A DNA stretch of 64,000 bases from Azospirillum sp. RU38E (GTDB lineage Bacteria; Pseudomonadota; Alphaproteobacteria; Azospirillales; Azospirillaceae). Each line of letters starts with the position of its first letter. The stretch's first letter is position 1. Position numbers and translations under genes: made by a program. Location: positions 62,001 through 126,000 of the forward strand of contig NZ_FZOI01000001.1 in NCBI RefSeq assembly GCF_900188385.1, in the 5' to 3' direction. A model generated the notes under the pieces. That model saw only the letters and a list, made by a program, of their open reading frames with translations, was not told the DNA's origin and did not search any database. Below are positions 36,905 through 46,261 of this stretch, in pieces.

Positions 36905-37456
36905 ATGATGAATGGCGAAATCCGGCAATTGGCCGAACAGCTTCTGGAAAACGGTGAATCGGGACTATCCGAGAAGGAGCGGCGGGTGCTGGCCCGCATC
37001 GCCCATCGCCGCGCCATCAGCCGCAATGCCCGGGGGGAGTTCGAAGCCACGATGCCGCTGGGCGACCGGATGGCCGATCAGGTGGCCCGGGTCGGCGGTT
37101 CCTGGGCCTTTGTTATCGGCTTCGGCATCTTCATGCTGGCCTGGATAGCGCTGAACGCGGCTTGGCTGGGTTTCGACTGGGATCCCTATCCCTATATCCT
37201 GCTGAACCTGATGCTTTCTACCCTGGCGGCCCTGCAGGCACCCATCATCATGATGTCGCAGAACCGCCAGGCCGCCAAGGACCGGGCGCAAGCCAATATG
37301 GATTACGAGATCAACCTGAAGGCCGAGCTGGAAATCATGGCCCTGCATGAAAAGCTGGACCGGATGCGCACCGATCAGGTGGAGCAGATGTTAAGCCAGC
37401 AGCAGGAAGAAATCGCCCTGCTGCGGGCGGCGGTGGAACGGTTGCATCTGGGGTGA
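36905..37456 (+). CDS. DUF1003 membrane protein
   Basis: A 183-residue inner-membrane protein of the DUF1003 family. The conserved elements are LGDRMADQVARVGGSWAFVIGF at the first helix, the central WDPYPYILLNLMLSTLAALQAPIIMMSQNRQ (split: DPYPYILLNLMLS, then AALQAPIIMMSQNRQ) and a C-terminal coiled coil (EIMALHEKLDRMRTDQVEQML). Two transmembrane helices are predicted, with both termini likely cytosolic. ATG 36905 is given; ATG 36908 has better spacing from AAGG. It is a single gene facing tlpA. Its biochemical role is unknown. Confidence 0.85.
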   Translation: MMNGEIRQLAEQLLENGESGLSEKERRVLARIAHRRAISRNARGEFEATMPLGDRMADQVARVGGSWAFVIGFGIFMLAWIALNAAWLGFDWDPYPYILLNLMLSTLAALQAPIIMMSQNRQAAKDRAQANMDYEINLKAELEIMALHEKLDRMRTDQVEQMLSQQQEEIALLRAAVERLHLG

Positions 37457-37480
37457 GGGGGGCCACGCCCCCCATTATAC

Positions 37481-38065
37481 TTAACCCTCTGCCATTACCT
37501 TGCGGATCAGGGCCTTGGCTTCCTCGCTGTTCCAATGGGCGCCGCCGGCCAGACGGCCGACCTCGTTCCCCTTGGCATCCACCAGGATGGTCAGCGGCAG
37601 CCCTTCCTTCACCGGGAAGGCCTTCATGCTGGTCATTTTCTGGTCCAGATAGACCGGCAGATGCTGGATGCCCGCCTTCTCAAAGAAGGGCTTCACCACA
37701 TTGATGCCGGCACGGTCCACGGAAATGGCCACCACCTGGAACCGGTCGCCGCCCAATTCGCCCTGCAATCTATCCAGCGACGGCATTTCCTTGATGCAGG
37801 GGGCGCACCAGGTCGCCCAGAGATTGACCAGTAGCACCTTGCCCTTGAACCCGTCCCAGGCGATGGGCTGGCCATTGGCATCATTGACCGTCAGCGCCGG
37901 CAGGGCAGGCCGGTCGGGGCTGGGCACGAAGGGTCGGGATTCCCCCTGAAAGGCCGGCAGCGGGCCGGCGGATGTGGAATTTTCCGCCGCCAGGGCAGAG
38001 CCCCCCGCTAAGAGAATTGCTGTACCCGCAGCCACGATTGTTGCGATGCGTCGGAAAATCGCCAT
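37481..38065 (-). CDS. TlpA-like thiol:disulfide reductase
   Basis: Periplasmic thioredoxin-fold protein of 194 residues. It has a signal/anchor segment ([21 protein letters not shown]) and an AhpC/TSA-redoxin fold with the active site WATWCAPC (CxxC) in [18 protein letters not shown]. The family reduces periplasmic disulfides, for example in cytochrome c and oxidase assembly. The long upstream reading frame is the shadow of argH; ATG 38065 has AGAGGG five bases before it. It is divergent from argH, a pairing common in alphaproteobacteria. Confidence 0.9.
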   Translation of the reverse strand: MAIFRRIATIVAAGTAILLAGGSALAAENSTSAGPLPAFQGESRPFVPSPDRPALPALTVNDANGQPIAWDGFKGKVLLVNLWATWCAPCIKEMPSLDRLQGELGGDRFQVVAISVDRAGINVVKPFFEKAGIQHLPVYLDQKMTSMKAFPVKEGLPLTILVDAKGNEVGRLAGGAHWNSEEAKALIRKVMAEG

Positions 38066-38173
38066 TCTGCCCTCTTGAAACCGTTGCGCGGGGGGCCGAA
38101 CCATTTGGCCTGCCCGCGTGACAGAGTTCGTGTCATCGTCCCCCGACGTCAACCCCGGAAGCGACCGATCCCG

Positions 38174-39598
38174 ATGTCTGACCAGAGCAAAGCCGCCCCG
38201 ACCGCCGCCAATGCAGCCGATGCCAATGCGCTGTGGGGTGGGCGATTCGCCAGCGGCCCCGCCGCCATCATGCAGCAGATCAACGCCTCCATCGGCTTTG
38301 ACCAGAAGCTGTGGGCGCAGGATATTGCCGGGTCCAAGGCCCATGCCACCATGCTGGCCTCTCGCGGGATCATCAGCGGCGCCGACCGTGATGCCATCCT
38401 GGCCGGGCTGGATCAGGTGGCCAAGGAAATCGCCGATGGCCAGTTCACCTTCACGGTGGAGAATGAGGATATCCACATGAATGTGGAATCCCGCCTGAAG
38501 GAGATTATCGGCGAACCGGCGGGCCGGCTGCACACGGCCCGTTCGCGCAATGATCAGGTGGCGACCGACTTCAAGCTGTGGGTGCGCGATGCGCTGGACC
38601 GGCTGGATGGCGACCTGAAGGCCTTGCAGGCGGCCCTGATCGACCGGGCGGAAGAATATTGCGACACGATCATGCCGGGCTTCACCCATTTGCAGACGGC
38701 CCAGCCGGTGACCTTCGGCCACCATCTGCTGGCCTACGTGGAAATGCTGGGCCGCGACCGGTCCCGCGCCCGCGATGCCCGCGCCCGTTTGAACGAATGC
38801 CCGCTGGGCAGTGCGGCCCTGGCCGGCACGCCCTATCCGATTGACCGGGAGATGACGGCCGGCCTGCTGGGCTTCAACGGCCCCACCGCCAATTCGCTGG
38901 ATGCCGTGTCCGACCGCGATTTCGCCCTGGAATATCTGGCGGTCGCCTCCATCGCCAGCACGCACCTGTCGCGGCTGGCGGAAGAGATTGTCATCTGGTG
39001 CACGACGCAGTTCCGCTTCATCCGCCTGTCCGATGCGTTCACCACCGGCAGCTCCATCATGCCGCAGAAGCGCAACCCGGATGCCGCGGAACTGGTACGC
39101 GCCAAGGTGGGCCGCGTCATCGGCGCCTTGAACGGGCTGCTGATCGTGATGAAGGGCCTGCCGCTGGCCTACTCCAAGGATATGCAGGAAGATAAGGAAC
39201 CGGTCTTCATGGCCGATGAGACCTTGGCCCTGTGTCTGGCCGCCACCACCGGCATGATCCGCGACATGGTGGCCGATCCGGCATCCATGCGCCGCGCGGT
39301 GGAGGCGGGCTTCCCCACCGCCACCGATCTGGCCGACTGGCTGGTGCGCAGCCTGGGCATTCCCTTCCGCGATGCCCACCATATTACCGGCCGCATCGTG
39401 AAGCTGGCGGAACAGGCCGGCTGCGGCTTGGCCGATCTGCCGCTTGACCAGATGCAGGCGGTGCATCCCGGCATCAATGAAGGCGTTTACGCCGTGCTGA
39501 CCCTGGAAGCCTCCGTCAACAGCCGCACCAGCTTTGGCGGCACTGCACCGGAGCGGGTGAAGGCCGCCGTGGCGATGGCGAAGGCGCGGTTTTTGTGA
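38174..39598 (+). CDS. argH: Argininosuccinate lyase
   Basis: Last enzyme of arginine synthesis; splits argininosuccinate into arginine and fumarate. The fumarase/aspartase superfamily signature [12 protein letters not shown] is present, with [14 protein letters not shown] at the N-terminus, [13 protein letters not shown] and [16 protein letters not shown]. At 474 residues it is full length. ATG 38174 is chosen; the frame is open further upstream, but the residues there do not resemble the family. It begins the rightward cluster argH-lptM-lysA-TIGR02302, though a REP-like palindrome separates it from lptM. Confidence 0.96.
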   Translation: MSDQSKAAPTAANAADANALWGGRFASGPAAIMQQINASIGFDQKLWAQDIAGSKAHATMLASRGIISGADRDAILAGLDQVAKEIADGQFTFTVENEDIHMNVESRLKEIIGEPAGRLHTARSRNDQVATDFKLWVRDALDRLDGDLKALQAALIDRAEEYCDTIMPGFTHLQTAQPVTFGHHLLAYVEMLGRDRSRARDARARLNECPLGSAALAGTPYPIDREMTAGLLGFNGPTANSLDAVSDRDFALEYLAVASIASTHLSRLAEEIVIWCTTQFRFIRLSDAFTTGSSIMPQKRNPDAAELVRAKVGRVIGALNGLLIVMKGLPLAYSKDMQEDKEPVFMADETLALCLAATTGMIRDMVADPASMRRAVEAGFPTATDLADWLVRSLGIPFRDAHHITGRIVKLAEQAGCGLADLPLDQMQAVHPGINEGVYAVLTLEASVNSRTSFGGTAPERVKAAVAMAKARFL

Positions 39599-39642
39599 GG
39601 GTTTGCTCCCTAGGCGTTCGGGACAAGGGTTGAGTAATTAAC

Positions 39643-39730
39643 CACAGTCACCCCGGCGAAGGCCGGGGTCCAGACTCAAAGGGCGCTTTGCTCTACGAAC
39701 TGGACCCCGGCCTTCGCCGGGGTGACGGTG
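39643..39730. repeat. REP-like ~85-bp palindrome, copy E
   Basis: Arms CACAGTCACCCCGGCGAAGG and CCTTCGCCGGGGTGACGGTG around the core GCGCTTTGCTCTACGAAC, in the same orientation as copy A. It lies in the 191-base gap between argH and the small lipoprotein gene. Confidence 0.9.
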
Positions 39731-39789
39731 ATGATGAAGTCAGCCGGCCTGATCGCTATCTCTCTTACCCCCCAACCAGGAACCCGCCC

Positions 39790-39957
39790 ATGCGCACCAC
39801 CCTTATCCTCATCGCCCTGCTGGCGCTGGCCGGTTGCGGCATGAAACCCAACTTCCCCAAGGCGCCGCCGGGCAGCCCGCCGCCGCGCACCTACCCCGAT
39901 CCGGCCACCGATCCCAAGCCGGCCAAGAGCCCGACCAACCCGTCCCAAGCCGACTGA
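39790..39957 (+). CDS. Small lipoprotein, LptM (YifL/LppL)-like
   Basis: A 55-residue lipoprotein. The signal (RTTLILIALLAL) ends in lipobox LAGC, and the mature part is short and Pro-rich (KAPPGSPPPRTYPDPAT). Small lipoproteins of this type directly before lysA are found in many proteobacteria, for example lppL in Pseudomonas. E. coli YifL, renamed LptM, helps mature the LptD lipopolysaccharide translocon. Function here is inferred from position and form. The stop lies 12 bases before lysA, so the two are cotranscribed. Confidence 0.75.
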   Translation: MRTTLILIALLALAGCGMKPNFPKAPPGSPPPRTYPDPATDPKPAKSPTNPSQAD

Positions 39958-39969
39958 GGTACTGCCGCA

Positions 39970-41259
39970 ATGACCTGTTTCCCCACCCCCGGCTTCCATT
40001 ATGTCGACGGCACCCTTCATGCCGAGGGCGTGGCGCTTTCCCGCATCGCGGCGGAGATCGGCACGCCCACCTATGTCTATACGACCGAAGGGTTGAAAGC
40101 GGCGTGGCGCGCCTATGCCGATGCCTTTGCCGGCCGGGATGTGGATATCTGCTACGCGCTGAAGGCCAATTCCAATCTGGCCGTCGTGCGCACCCTGGCC
40201 CAGTTGGGGGCGGGCGGCGATGTGGTGTCGTCGGGCGAAATGCACCGCGCGCTGGCCGCCGGCATCCCGGCGGACAAGATCGTCTTTTCCGGCGTCGGCA
40301 AGACGCGGGATGAATTGGCGGAGGCGCTGCGCGCCGGCATCCACCAGATCAATGTGGAAAGCCTGCCCGAACTGGACATGCTGTCCTCCGTGGCGGTGGA
40401 ACTGGGCATTGAGGCCCCCATCGCCATCCGCATCAACCCGGATGTGGATGCCGAAACCCATGGCAAGATCGCCACGGGCCGCAAGGAAGACAAGTTCGGC
40501 ATCGATTACGGCCATGCCTCTGCCGCCTATGCCAAGGCCATGGCGCTGCCGGGGCTGAACCCGGTGGGCATTGCCGTGCATATCGGTTCCCAATTGCTGA
40601 AGACCACGCCGTTCCGCCAGGCCTTTGGCAAGCTGGCCGGGCTGGTGCGGGAGCTGCAGGCCCAGGGCGTACCGCTGTCGCGCATCGATCTCGGTGGCGG
40701 TCTGGGCGTGCCCTACAAGCCTGACGATGCCAGCCCGGATTACCCGGCCTATGCCCAGGCCATCGCGGACACGGTGGGCGATCTGGGCTGCCGGGTGACG
40801 CTGGAGCCGGGGCGGTCGCTGGTGGCCGCCGCTGGTCTGCTGCTGGTCCGCACCATCCATGTCAAGGAAGGGCTGCATCGCCGCTTCCTGGTGGTGGATG
40901 GGGCGATGAATGACCTGATCCGCCCCGCCATGTATGAGGCATGGCACAGTGTGGTGCCGGTGGCCCAGCCCGCCGCCGATGCCGCCCTGGAACCGGCGGA
41001 TATTGTCGGCCCGATCTGCGAGACGGGCGACACCTTTGCCCGCCAGCGGCCGATGCCGCCGGTGGCACCGGACGACCTGCTGGCCTTTTTGACGGCCGGT
41101 GCCTATGGCGCTGCCATGTCTTCGACATATAATTCCCGTCCATTGGTGGCAGAGGTGCTGGTATCCGGGGCGGAATATGCGGTCGTTCGCCGCCGCCCCA
41201 GCTTCCAGGAAAGCCTGTCGCTGGAAAAAATGCCGGAATGGCTCTCGCCGCGCGGCTGA
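39970..41259 (+). CDS. lysA: Diaminopimelate decarboxylase
   Basis: PLP enzyme that decarboxylates meso-diaminopimelate to lysine, the final step of the pathway. The PLP-binding lysine is Lys65 in CYALKANSN. HIGSQL, the glycine-rich LGGGLGVPYKP and the catalytic ICETGDTFA (Cys350) are all present. At 429 residues it is normal for the family (alanine racemase-like barrel plus beta domain). It is preceded at 12 bases by the LptM-like lipoprotein gene and followed by the TIGR02302 gene, all on one strand. Confidence 0.96.
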   Translation: MTCFPTPGFHYVDGTLHAEGVALSRIAAEIGTPTYVYTTEGLKAAWRAYADAFAGRDVDICYALKANSNLAVVRTLAQLGAGGDVVSSGEMHRALAAGIPADKIVFSGVGKTRDELAEALRAGIHQINVESLPELDMLSSVAVELGIEAPIAIRINPDVDAETHGKIATGRKEDKFGIDYGHASAAYAKAMALPGLNPVGIAVHIGSQLLKTTPFRQAFGKLAGLVRELQAQGVPLSRIDLGGGLGVPYKPDDASPDYPAYAQAIADTVGDLGCRVTLEPGRSLVAAAGLLLVRTIHVKEGLHRRFLVVDGAMNDLIRPAMYEAWHSVVPVAQPAADAALEPADIVGPICETGDTFARQRPMPPVAPDDLLAFLTAGAYGAAMSSTYNSRPLVAEVLVSGAEYAVVRRRPSFQESLSLEKMPEWLSPRG

Positions 41260-41336
41260 AAAGCGCGGTAGGTTGTTTCGGTACGTAATAAGGGGCTGTC
41301 GGTGCCAAACCGGCAGCCCATGACAGCCGGATCGAA

Positions 41337-43970
41337 ATGGACCGTCGCCCCGAAGATAAAAAGGCCGCCAGCATCACGCGCACGCCCGCAAAGGCCCCGC
41401 GCGATCCGGCGGTCCGCCGCCTGCGTCTGGCCCGGCTGGTGCTGGATGCGGAGGCTTTGTGGCGCGGCCTCTGGCGGCCTTTGACGGCGGGCGGCCTGTT
41501 TCTGGCCCTGGCCTGGATGGGCCTGTTCATCGCCATGCCGGCTTGGCTGCACGCCATGATGCTGCTGGGCACGCTGGGCGGCATCGGCTGGCTGGGCTGG
41601 CGTGACCTGCGCGGAGTCCGCCGTGCCACGGTGGAGGAAGCGCGCCGCCGGCTGGAGCAGGACAGCGCCCTGCCGCACCGGCCCTTGACCCAGTTGAATG
41701 ACGGCATTGCCGGCGGGGCCGGCGATCCGCTGGCCCATGCCCTGTGGCGGGCCGCACAGGAACGCGCCCGCAAACAGGCGGCCCATACAAAGCTGGGCGC
41801 CCCCCGCCCGGTGGTGACGGCGCGCGACCCCTGGGGCCTGCGCGCCATCCCCGTGCTGCTGCTGGCCGTGGGTGCCACGCTGGGCTGGGGGGAATTGGGC
41901 AGCCGCTTCACATCCGCCCTGTTGCCCAGTGTCGGCCTGTCGCAGATCGGCGTGCCCACCACGCTGGATGCCTGGGTGAAACCGCCCGATTATACCGGCC
42001 AGCCGCCGATCTTCCTGACCCGGCAGAAACCGGCCGATGGCGGGGAGCCGGGGCCGGTGGCGCTGCCGCAGGGCAGCACCTTCACCGCCCGGCTGACCGG
42101 CGGCTATGGCACGCCCAAGCTGAAGGTCAATGGGGAAGAGGTGCCGTTCCAGCCGGTGGCCGGTGGCGGCTGGCAGGTTGAACAGGCCGTCCGGGAGGGC
42201 GAGCGTATCGCCATCCGTCAGGCCGGGCGGGAGGTGGCGGGCTGGGATATCCAGGTGGTGCCCGATACGGGCCCCGGCATCGCCTTCCGCACCCCGCCGT
42301 CGGTGACGGAACGCCAAGCCGTGCGGCTGGATTATACGGCCGCCGATGATTACGGCATCACCAGCGTCACCGCCACGGTGACGCTGGACAGCGACGATAT
42401 CGCCCCCACCATCGATCGCACCCCCATCGACATCACCCTGCCCGTGCCGGCCCGCAACAAGCGGGAAGTCTCCGGCGTGGCTTATGAGGATTTGACCGGC
42501 CATCCCTGGGCCGGGCTGCCGGTGCAGATTCGCCTGCGCGCCCAGGATGGCGCCGGGCAGACGGGGCAGAGCAGTGAGCGCAAGCTGGTGCTGCCGGAAC
42601 GGGTGTTCAACCACCCGGTGGCCCGCGCCATCATCGACCAGCGCAAGGCGCTGATCCAGGCCGGCGACGCCGCCCGCCCCATGGCGGCACGGGAGCTGAA
42701 CGAGATTTCCGCCCGCCCCGGTGCCTATAATGGCGACCCGGTGGCCTTCATGGGGCTGCGCGCCGCCATTGCCCGGCTGATGCTGAACCAGTCGCCCGGC
42801 GCGCTGCCCAGCACGGTGGCCCTGCTGTGGGATGTGGCGCTGCGGATTGAAGATGGCGGCGTGGCGCTCAGCGAACGCGACCTGCGCAGTGCCCAGCAGG
42901 AATTGATGGAGGCACTGGACCGCAACGCCTCTGACGCAGAGGTGGAACAGGCCATGCAGCGCCTGGAACAGGCGATGCAGCAATTCATGGACGCGCTGGA
43001 ACGCCAGGCGCTGGAACAGGCCCGCAACGGCCAGCCCCCGCCGCAAGCCCAGGCCCCCACCGATCCCAACACCCAGGTGATGAGCCGGGAGGATGTGGAA
43101 CGGATGGTGCAGCAGATGCGCGACATGGCGCGGGCCGGCGGCCGGGAGGCGGCGCGGGAAATGCTGTCGCAATTGCAGCAGATGATGGAAAATCTGCAAA
43201 ACGGCGCCCCGCCCCCGCCGCCGCAGACGGCGGAAGATGCCGCCCGCCAGCAGGCCATGCAGCAATTGTCGCAGAAGCTGCAGGACGTGCAGCGCCAGCA
43301 GCGCGAATTGCTGGATGAGACATTCCGGCAGGCGCAGGAAGCCGCCCCGCCAGAACAGAACATGCAGATGCCGGGCTTCGGCCTGCCCAACCGCCAGGGC
43401 CGCCGCCCCAGCCCGCAACAGGGGGAGCAGGGCCAGCCCGGTGGCCAACCACCCGGCCAGGGGGCGCAAGGCCAGGGCCAGGGAACCGGCGATGCCGCCG
43501 CCCGGCAGCAGGCCCTGCGCCAGCAACTGGGCGAGGTGATGCGCCAGTTGGGGGAGATGGGCAACGGCCAAATCCCGCAATCGCTGGGCGATGCCGAACG
43601 CGCGATGCGGGAGGCCCAGCAGGCCTTGGGCCAGGGCAATGCCGCCCAGGCCATCCCGTCACAGAATCAGGCCCTGCAGCAATTGCAGGAAACCCTGCAA
43701 GCCATGCAGCAGCAAATGGCCAACCAGCAGGGCCAATCCGGCGGCCAGCGCACCCAGACCGGCCGCCAGCAAGGCCGCGACCCGCTGGGCCGCCCGCTGC
43801 CCGGCAATGGCAATATGGGCGGCGAAGACGTGAAAATCCCCACCCAGGGCGATGTACAGCGCGCCCGCGAAATCCTGGAAGAACTGCGTCGGCGTGCGGG
43901 GGAACAGAACCGGCCGAAGCAGGAGCGGGATTATATTGACCGGTTGCTGAACCGGTTTAATGGGGGGTGA
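41337..43970 (+). CDS. TIGR02302 (DUF4175) family protein
   Basis: An 877-residue membrane-anchored protein of the alphaproteobacterial TIGR02302 family. Two N-terminal membrane helices (LTAGGLFLALAWMGLFIAMP, then MMLLGTLGGIGWLGW) are followed by a large periplasmic region with PDYTGQPPIFLTRQ and TAADDYGITSVTATV segments. A Gln-rich, largely helical C-terminal third (HRQ-type repeats such as QQAMQQLSQKLQDVQRQQRE) has Gly/Pro breaks. Its last part (GDVQRAREILEELRRRAGEQ) is the conserved tail. The family usually lies beside lysA, as here. The biochemical role is unknown; an envelope function is likely. Confidence 0.88.
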   Translation: MDRRPEDKKAASITRTPAKAPRDPAVRRLRLARLVLDAEALWRGLWRPLTAGGLFLALAWMGLFIAMPAWLHAMMLLGTLGGIGWLGWRDLRGVRRATVEEARRRLEQDSALPHRPLTQLNDGIAGGAGDPLAHALWRAAQERARKQAAHTKLGAPRPVVTARDPWGLRAIPVLLLAVGATLGWGELGSRFTSALLPSVGLSQIGVPTTLDAWVKPPDYTGQPPIFLTRQKPADGGEPGPVALPQGSTFTARLTGGYGTPKLKVNGEEVPFQPVAGGGWQVEQAVREGERIAIRQAGREVAGWDIQVVPDTGPGIAFRTPPSVTERQAVRLDYTAADDYGITSVTATVTLDSDDIAPTIDRTPIDITLPVPARNKREVSGVAYEDLTGHPWAGLPVQIRLRAQDGAGQTGQSSERKLVLPERVFNHPVARAIIDQRKALIQAGDAARPMAARELNEISARPGAYNGDPVAFMGLRAAIARLMLNQSPGALPSTVALLWDVALRIEDGGVALSERDLRSAQQELMEALDRNASDAEVEQAMQRLEQAMQQFMDALERQALEQARNGQPPPQAQAPTDPNTQVMSREDVERMVQQMRDMARAGGREAAREMLSQLQQMMENLQNGAPPPPPQTAEDAARQQAMQQLSQKLQDVQRQQRELLDETFRQAQEAAPPEQNMQMPGFGLPNRQGRRPSPQQGEQGQPGGQPPGQGAQGQGQGTGDAAARQQALRQQLGEVMRQLGEMGNGQIPQSLGDAERAMREAQQALGQGNAAQAIPSQNQALQQLQETLQAMQQQMANQQGQSGGQRTQTGRQQGRDPLGRPLPGNGNMGGEDVKIPTQGDVQRAREILEELRRRAGEQNRPKQERDYIDRLLNRFNGG

Positions 43971-44239
43971 TGGGGGGGCAGTTACGCCTGATTTACTCAG
44001 CGCCGCAGGTGTGTGGTTTGACTCTGGAACACTTAACACAGCAGTCAGGGGTAGTATAAATTATTGCTGAGTTGGGGCTGGAAGTGGTCGGTCGGATTCC
44101 GAGCGCGGATGGGGGAAGCTGGGCAAACCCCCAACCTATAGAGGTTTTTCCAAAGAAAAAATATTTTAAAACGCGCCCACAAACAAGTTTCAAGGCGTGG
44201 CGTAAACTAATTACTCTCCGGAAAAGCGAGCGAATTCCA

Positions 44240-44268
44240 TTGCAATTTTTCCCAATTGTTCATATAAT
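44240..44268 (+). promoter_or_regulatory. Consensus sigma-70 promoter before the AT-rich cargo gene
   Basis: -35 TTGCAA (44240-44245), 17-base spacer, -10 TATAAT (44263-44268), about 50 bases upstream of the 496-residue gene. The full 43971-44319 gap is AT-rich and otherwise gene-less. It also has a weaker TTAACA/TATAAA pair (44033-44060) set between inverted ACTCAGC and GCTGAGT arms. Confidence 0.65.
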
Positions 44269-44319
44269 TGTTTTATAGTAATTACTTACTACCGATGACA
44301 AGTTACCTATGGCGATGAA

Positions 44320-45810
44320 ATGTCTAAGAAGAAAAAAGGTAACTATTCCACCCTCAAGCAGCATAAACAGTCGGGAAAGACCCTGACGCCGCCGCTCGCT
44401 TCTCTCCCGAACATGAACTCTTCGTCATGGCGGGACGAACGAATGCCCGATGTCCTGTGGGCCGTGCTGCTTACTAGCGCTCTGCCGAGAGACGAGTACC
44501 TTTCGTATTTCAGATTGGTCGTTGACGCGGCTTACAAGTCTGACTTGAAGATGGGCATTCTCCATTCCGATGGCGCAAAGCTTACAGAACGACAGTTTGA
44601 CTCCTTGTTCGCCCCACTGTTTGCAGATGCCGGTGTCCTAAACGCACTGACTCCCCTACTTCTGTTTGAGAACCTGCCTGACCGCCAGCATTGGATGAGG
44701 CACTTAACGCTCCTTGACTATGAGCAAGCGCTGCAAAGTCTTGCTCAGGCTGTCGCGCGCACTCTCGACCATCAATCTGAAGCATCCACGGATTGTCGCT
44801 GGCTTAAGCTTGTCTTCATGATGGCAGCTGGCATGATGCAAATGCCAACCGAGTTGGCGCGGCCAATCATCGGATTCCCACGCATTGGTGACATGCGGAG
44901 CGTACGACCATCTATCAGGGCGGCAGAGATTGCGCTTAGCAGTATGCCAGACAAGGAGCAGAATCAGTGGCCGGCAGCGTTTTGGAAAGAGTGCTGGGAT
45001 AAGACAGACTGTGTACCAGCGCCGCAGCGCGAGCCAGAGTCGGGCCAAGCCGAAGGGGTGGCGCGTCAACTCATCGAACTTTATGCCCTAGTTGGGGATC
45101 ATTTCTTTTCGGTGTGTGAAACAACCGATATCAACCCAAGATTGGATGCGGTTTTCGGCATGGTTCTCTACGGCATCAATCTTGCCATGACCCTAAACCA
45201 TGGAACGGCGCATAGGCGAGTTGAAGGACGCTTGGCCATTCGAACCCTTACCGAGATCGTGATCACTCTTAGCTTTCTGCTAAAACGAGACAACCCGAAT
45301 CTTTGGCAGAAGTTTCGTTCACATGGTAGCGGTCAGGCAAAACTAACTTTTCTCAAAATGATAGACTTTGAATCGGAACTCCCTGATTACATCGACCTCG
45401 ATGAAATTGAGATGTTTGCTAATGAAGACATTTGGCAAGAATTTACGTCTATCGAACTAGGCAACTGGGCCGGTATGGATTTGCGCAAAATGAGCGAAGA
45501 GGCTGGTCTCATAGACGTATATGATAAGTATTATGGCTGGCCTTCTGGATATGTTCATGGTCAGTGGGGCGCACTACGAGACACTGTGTTCGACCTGTGT
45601 CTCAATCCATTGCACCGCTACCACCGAATTCCTTCACTTCCTAAAAGGCTCATGGGTAGCGTAGCTATAGACGCCCTCCACCTTGTAAATATGCTATTAG
45701 ACAGTCTCAACATGGCGTACCCGAGCTTCAAGTCGCGGGTGAAAAAGCCGGGGCCGGCCAAGAGTGAGGCTCCGCTAGACTCCGACAAAGAAGGCTCTGT
45801 TGAAGGCTAG
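44320..45810 (+). CDS. DUF5677-like protein of unknown function, AT-rich, possible accessory cargo
   Basis: A 496-residue soluble protein with no signal peptide. It opens with a basic, likely unstructured tail (MSKKKKGNYSTLKQHKQSGK). The N-terminal domain has WRDERMPDVLWAVLLTSALPRDEYL. The C-terminal helical half (GMVLYGINLAMTLNHGTAHR, LAIRTLTEIVITLSFLLKRD) resembles DUF5677 proteins, which often occur as stand-alone genes in variable regions. Codon use and base composition are clearly more AT-rich than those of the neighbours, and it has its own consensus promoter; both suggest horizontal acquisition. It lies between the conserved TIGR02302 gene and tRNA-Arg. Defence is a reasonable guess but not demonstrated. 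Confidence 0.65.
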   Translation: MSKKKKGNYSTLKQHKQSGKTLTPPLASLPNMNSSSWRDERMPDVLWAVLLTSALPRDEYLSYFRLVVDAAYKSDLKMGILHSDGAKLTERQFDSLFAPLFADAGVLNALTPLLLFENLPDRQHWMRHLTLLDYEQALQSLAQAVARTLDHQSEASTDCRWLKLVFMMAAGMMQMPTELARPIIGFPRIGDMRSVRPSIRAAEIALSSMPDKEQNQWPAAFWKECWDKTDCVPAPQREPESGQAEGVARQLIELYALVGDHFFSVCETTDINPRLDAVFGMVLYGINLAMTLNHGTAHRRVEGRLAIRTLTEIVITLSFLLKRDNPNLWQKFRSHGSGQAKLTFLKMIDFESELPDYIDLDEIEMFANEDIWQEFTSIELGNWAGMDLRKMSEEAGLIDVYDKYYGWPSGYVHGQWGALRDTVFDLCLNPLHRYHRIPSLPKRLMGSVAIDALHLVNMLLDSLNMAYPSFKSRVKKPGPAKSEAPLDSDKEGSVEG

Positions 45811-46089
45811 AAGCCATTTGTCCACAGCGCAGGTCGTTTCCCGCATTAGATGGCCGCAGTCAACGCCTTAGGAGTAAGGGCCGTTATCAGGAACCTGCCC
45901 CGCAGATTGACGGGAATGGGGCCCTTTTCTCCCTCTCATCACCAGCTACACAGATTTACCCCTGAGGTCCGAACGGCGCAGCGATCTCCATGGCTTTCAG
46001 CATTGCCGCGTCCATCCGTCAGACGCAAATACCTCCAACTGGCGGTAAAGCCCGCCCCACCCCAGCCGCCAACCATGTCAGAAAAATCG

Positions 46090-46166
46090 TGGTGCGCCCG
46101 GCAGGACTCGAACCTGCTGCCTCCAGTTTAGGAAACCGGCGCTCTATCCTGATGAGCTACGGACGC
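46090..46166 (-). tRNA. tRNA-Arg (anticodon CCU)
   Basis: On the minus strand it begins GCGTCCGTAGCTC and ends CGGGCGCACCA with encoded CCA. The acceptor stem pairs with one T-G. The anticodon loop TTCCTAA sits in a CCGGT/ACTGG stem, giving CCU. The T arm is GGTTCGAGTCC. A 93-codon frame overlapping it (CARQDSNLLPP) is tRNA-derived and not a gene. The 45811-46089 stretch beside it shows no gene. Confidence 0.96.
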
Positions 46167-46207
46167 AAACCACGAGGGACGATATAGCGTCATTCGGCGG
46201 GGGACGA

Positions 46208-46236
46208 AAGGGTGAAACTGTCAAAAAATCACCCTT
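46208..46236 (-). terminator. Terminator after radC
   Basis: An 8-bp stem (AAGGGTGA with TCACCCTT) 25 bases downstream of the radC stop. In the leftward direction it ends in TTTC, giving a modest terminator that would also insulate tRNA-Arg. Confidence 0.6.
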
Positions 46237-46261
46237 CCCTGCCGCAGCGGCGGCCCCGGCG

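Noticed and set aside
5775-39730. CRISPR array
   Set aside because: The recurring palindromes are five dispersed copies at kilobase distances, not regularly spaced repeats with spacers; no cas genes.
45850-46131. 93-codon frame ending over tRNA-Arg
   Set aside because: Its last third is the antisense of the tRNA (CARQDSNLLPP), a well-known artefact; no ribosome site is present.
43971-46166. Integrated element at tRNA-Arg with att duplication
   Set aside because: I looked for a second copy of the tRNA 3' end near 43970-44110 and 45811-46089 and saw none; there is no integrase gene. Only the composition argument remains.
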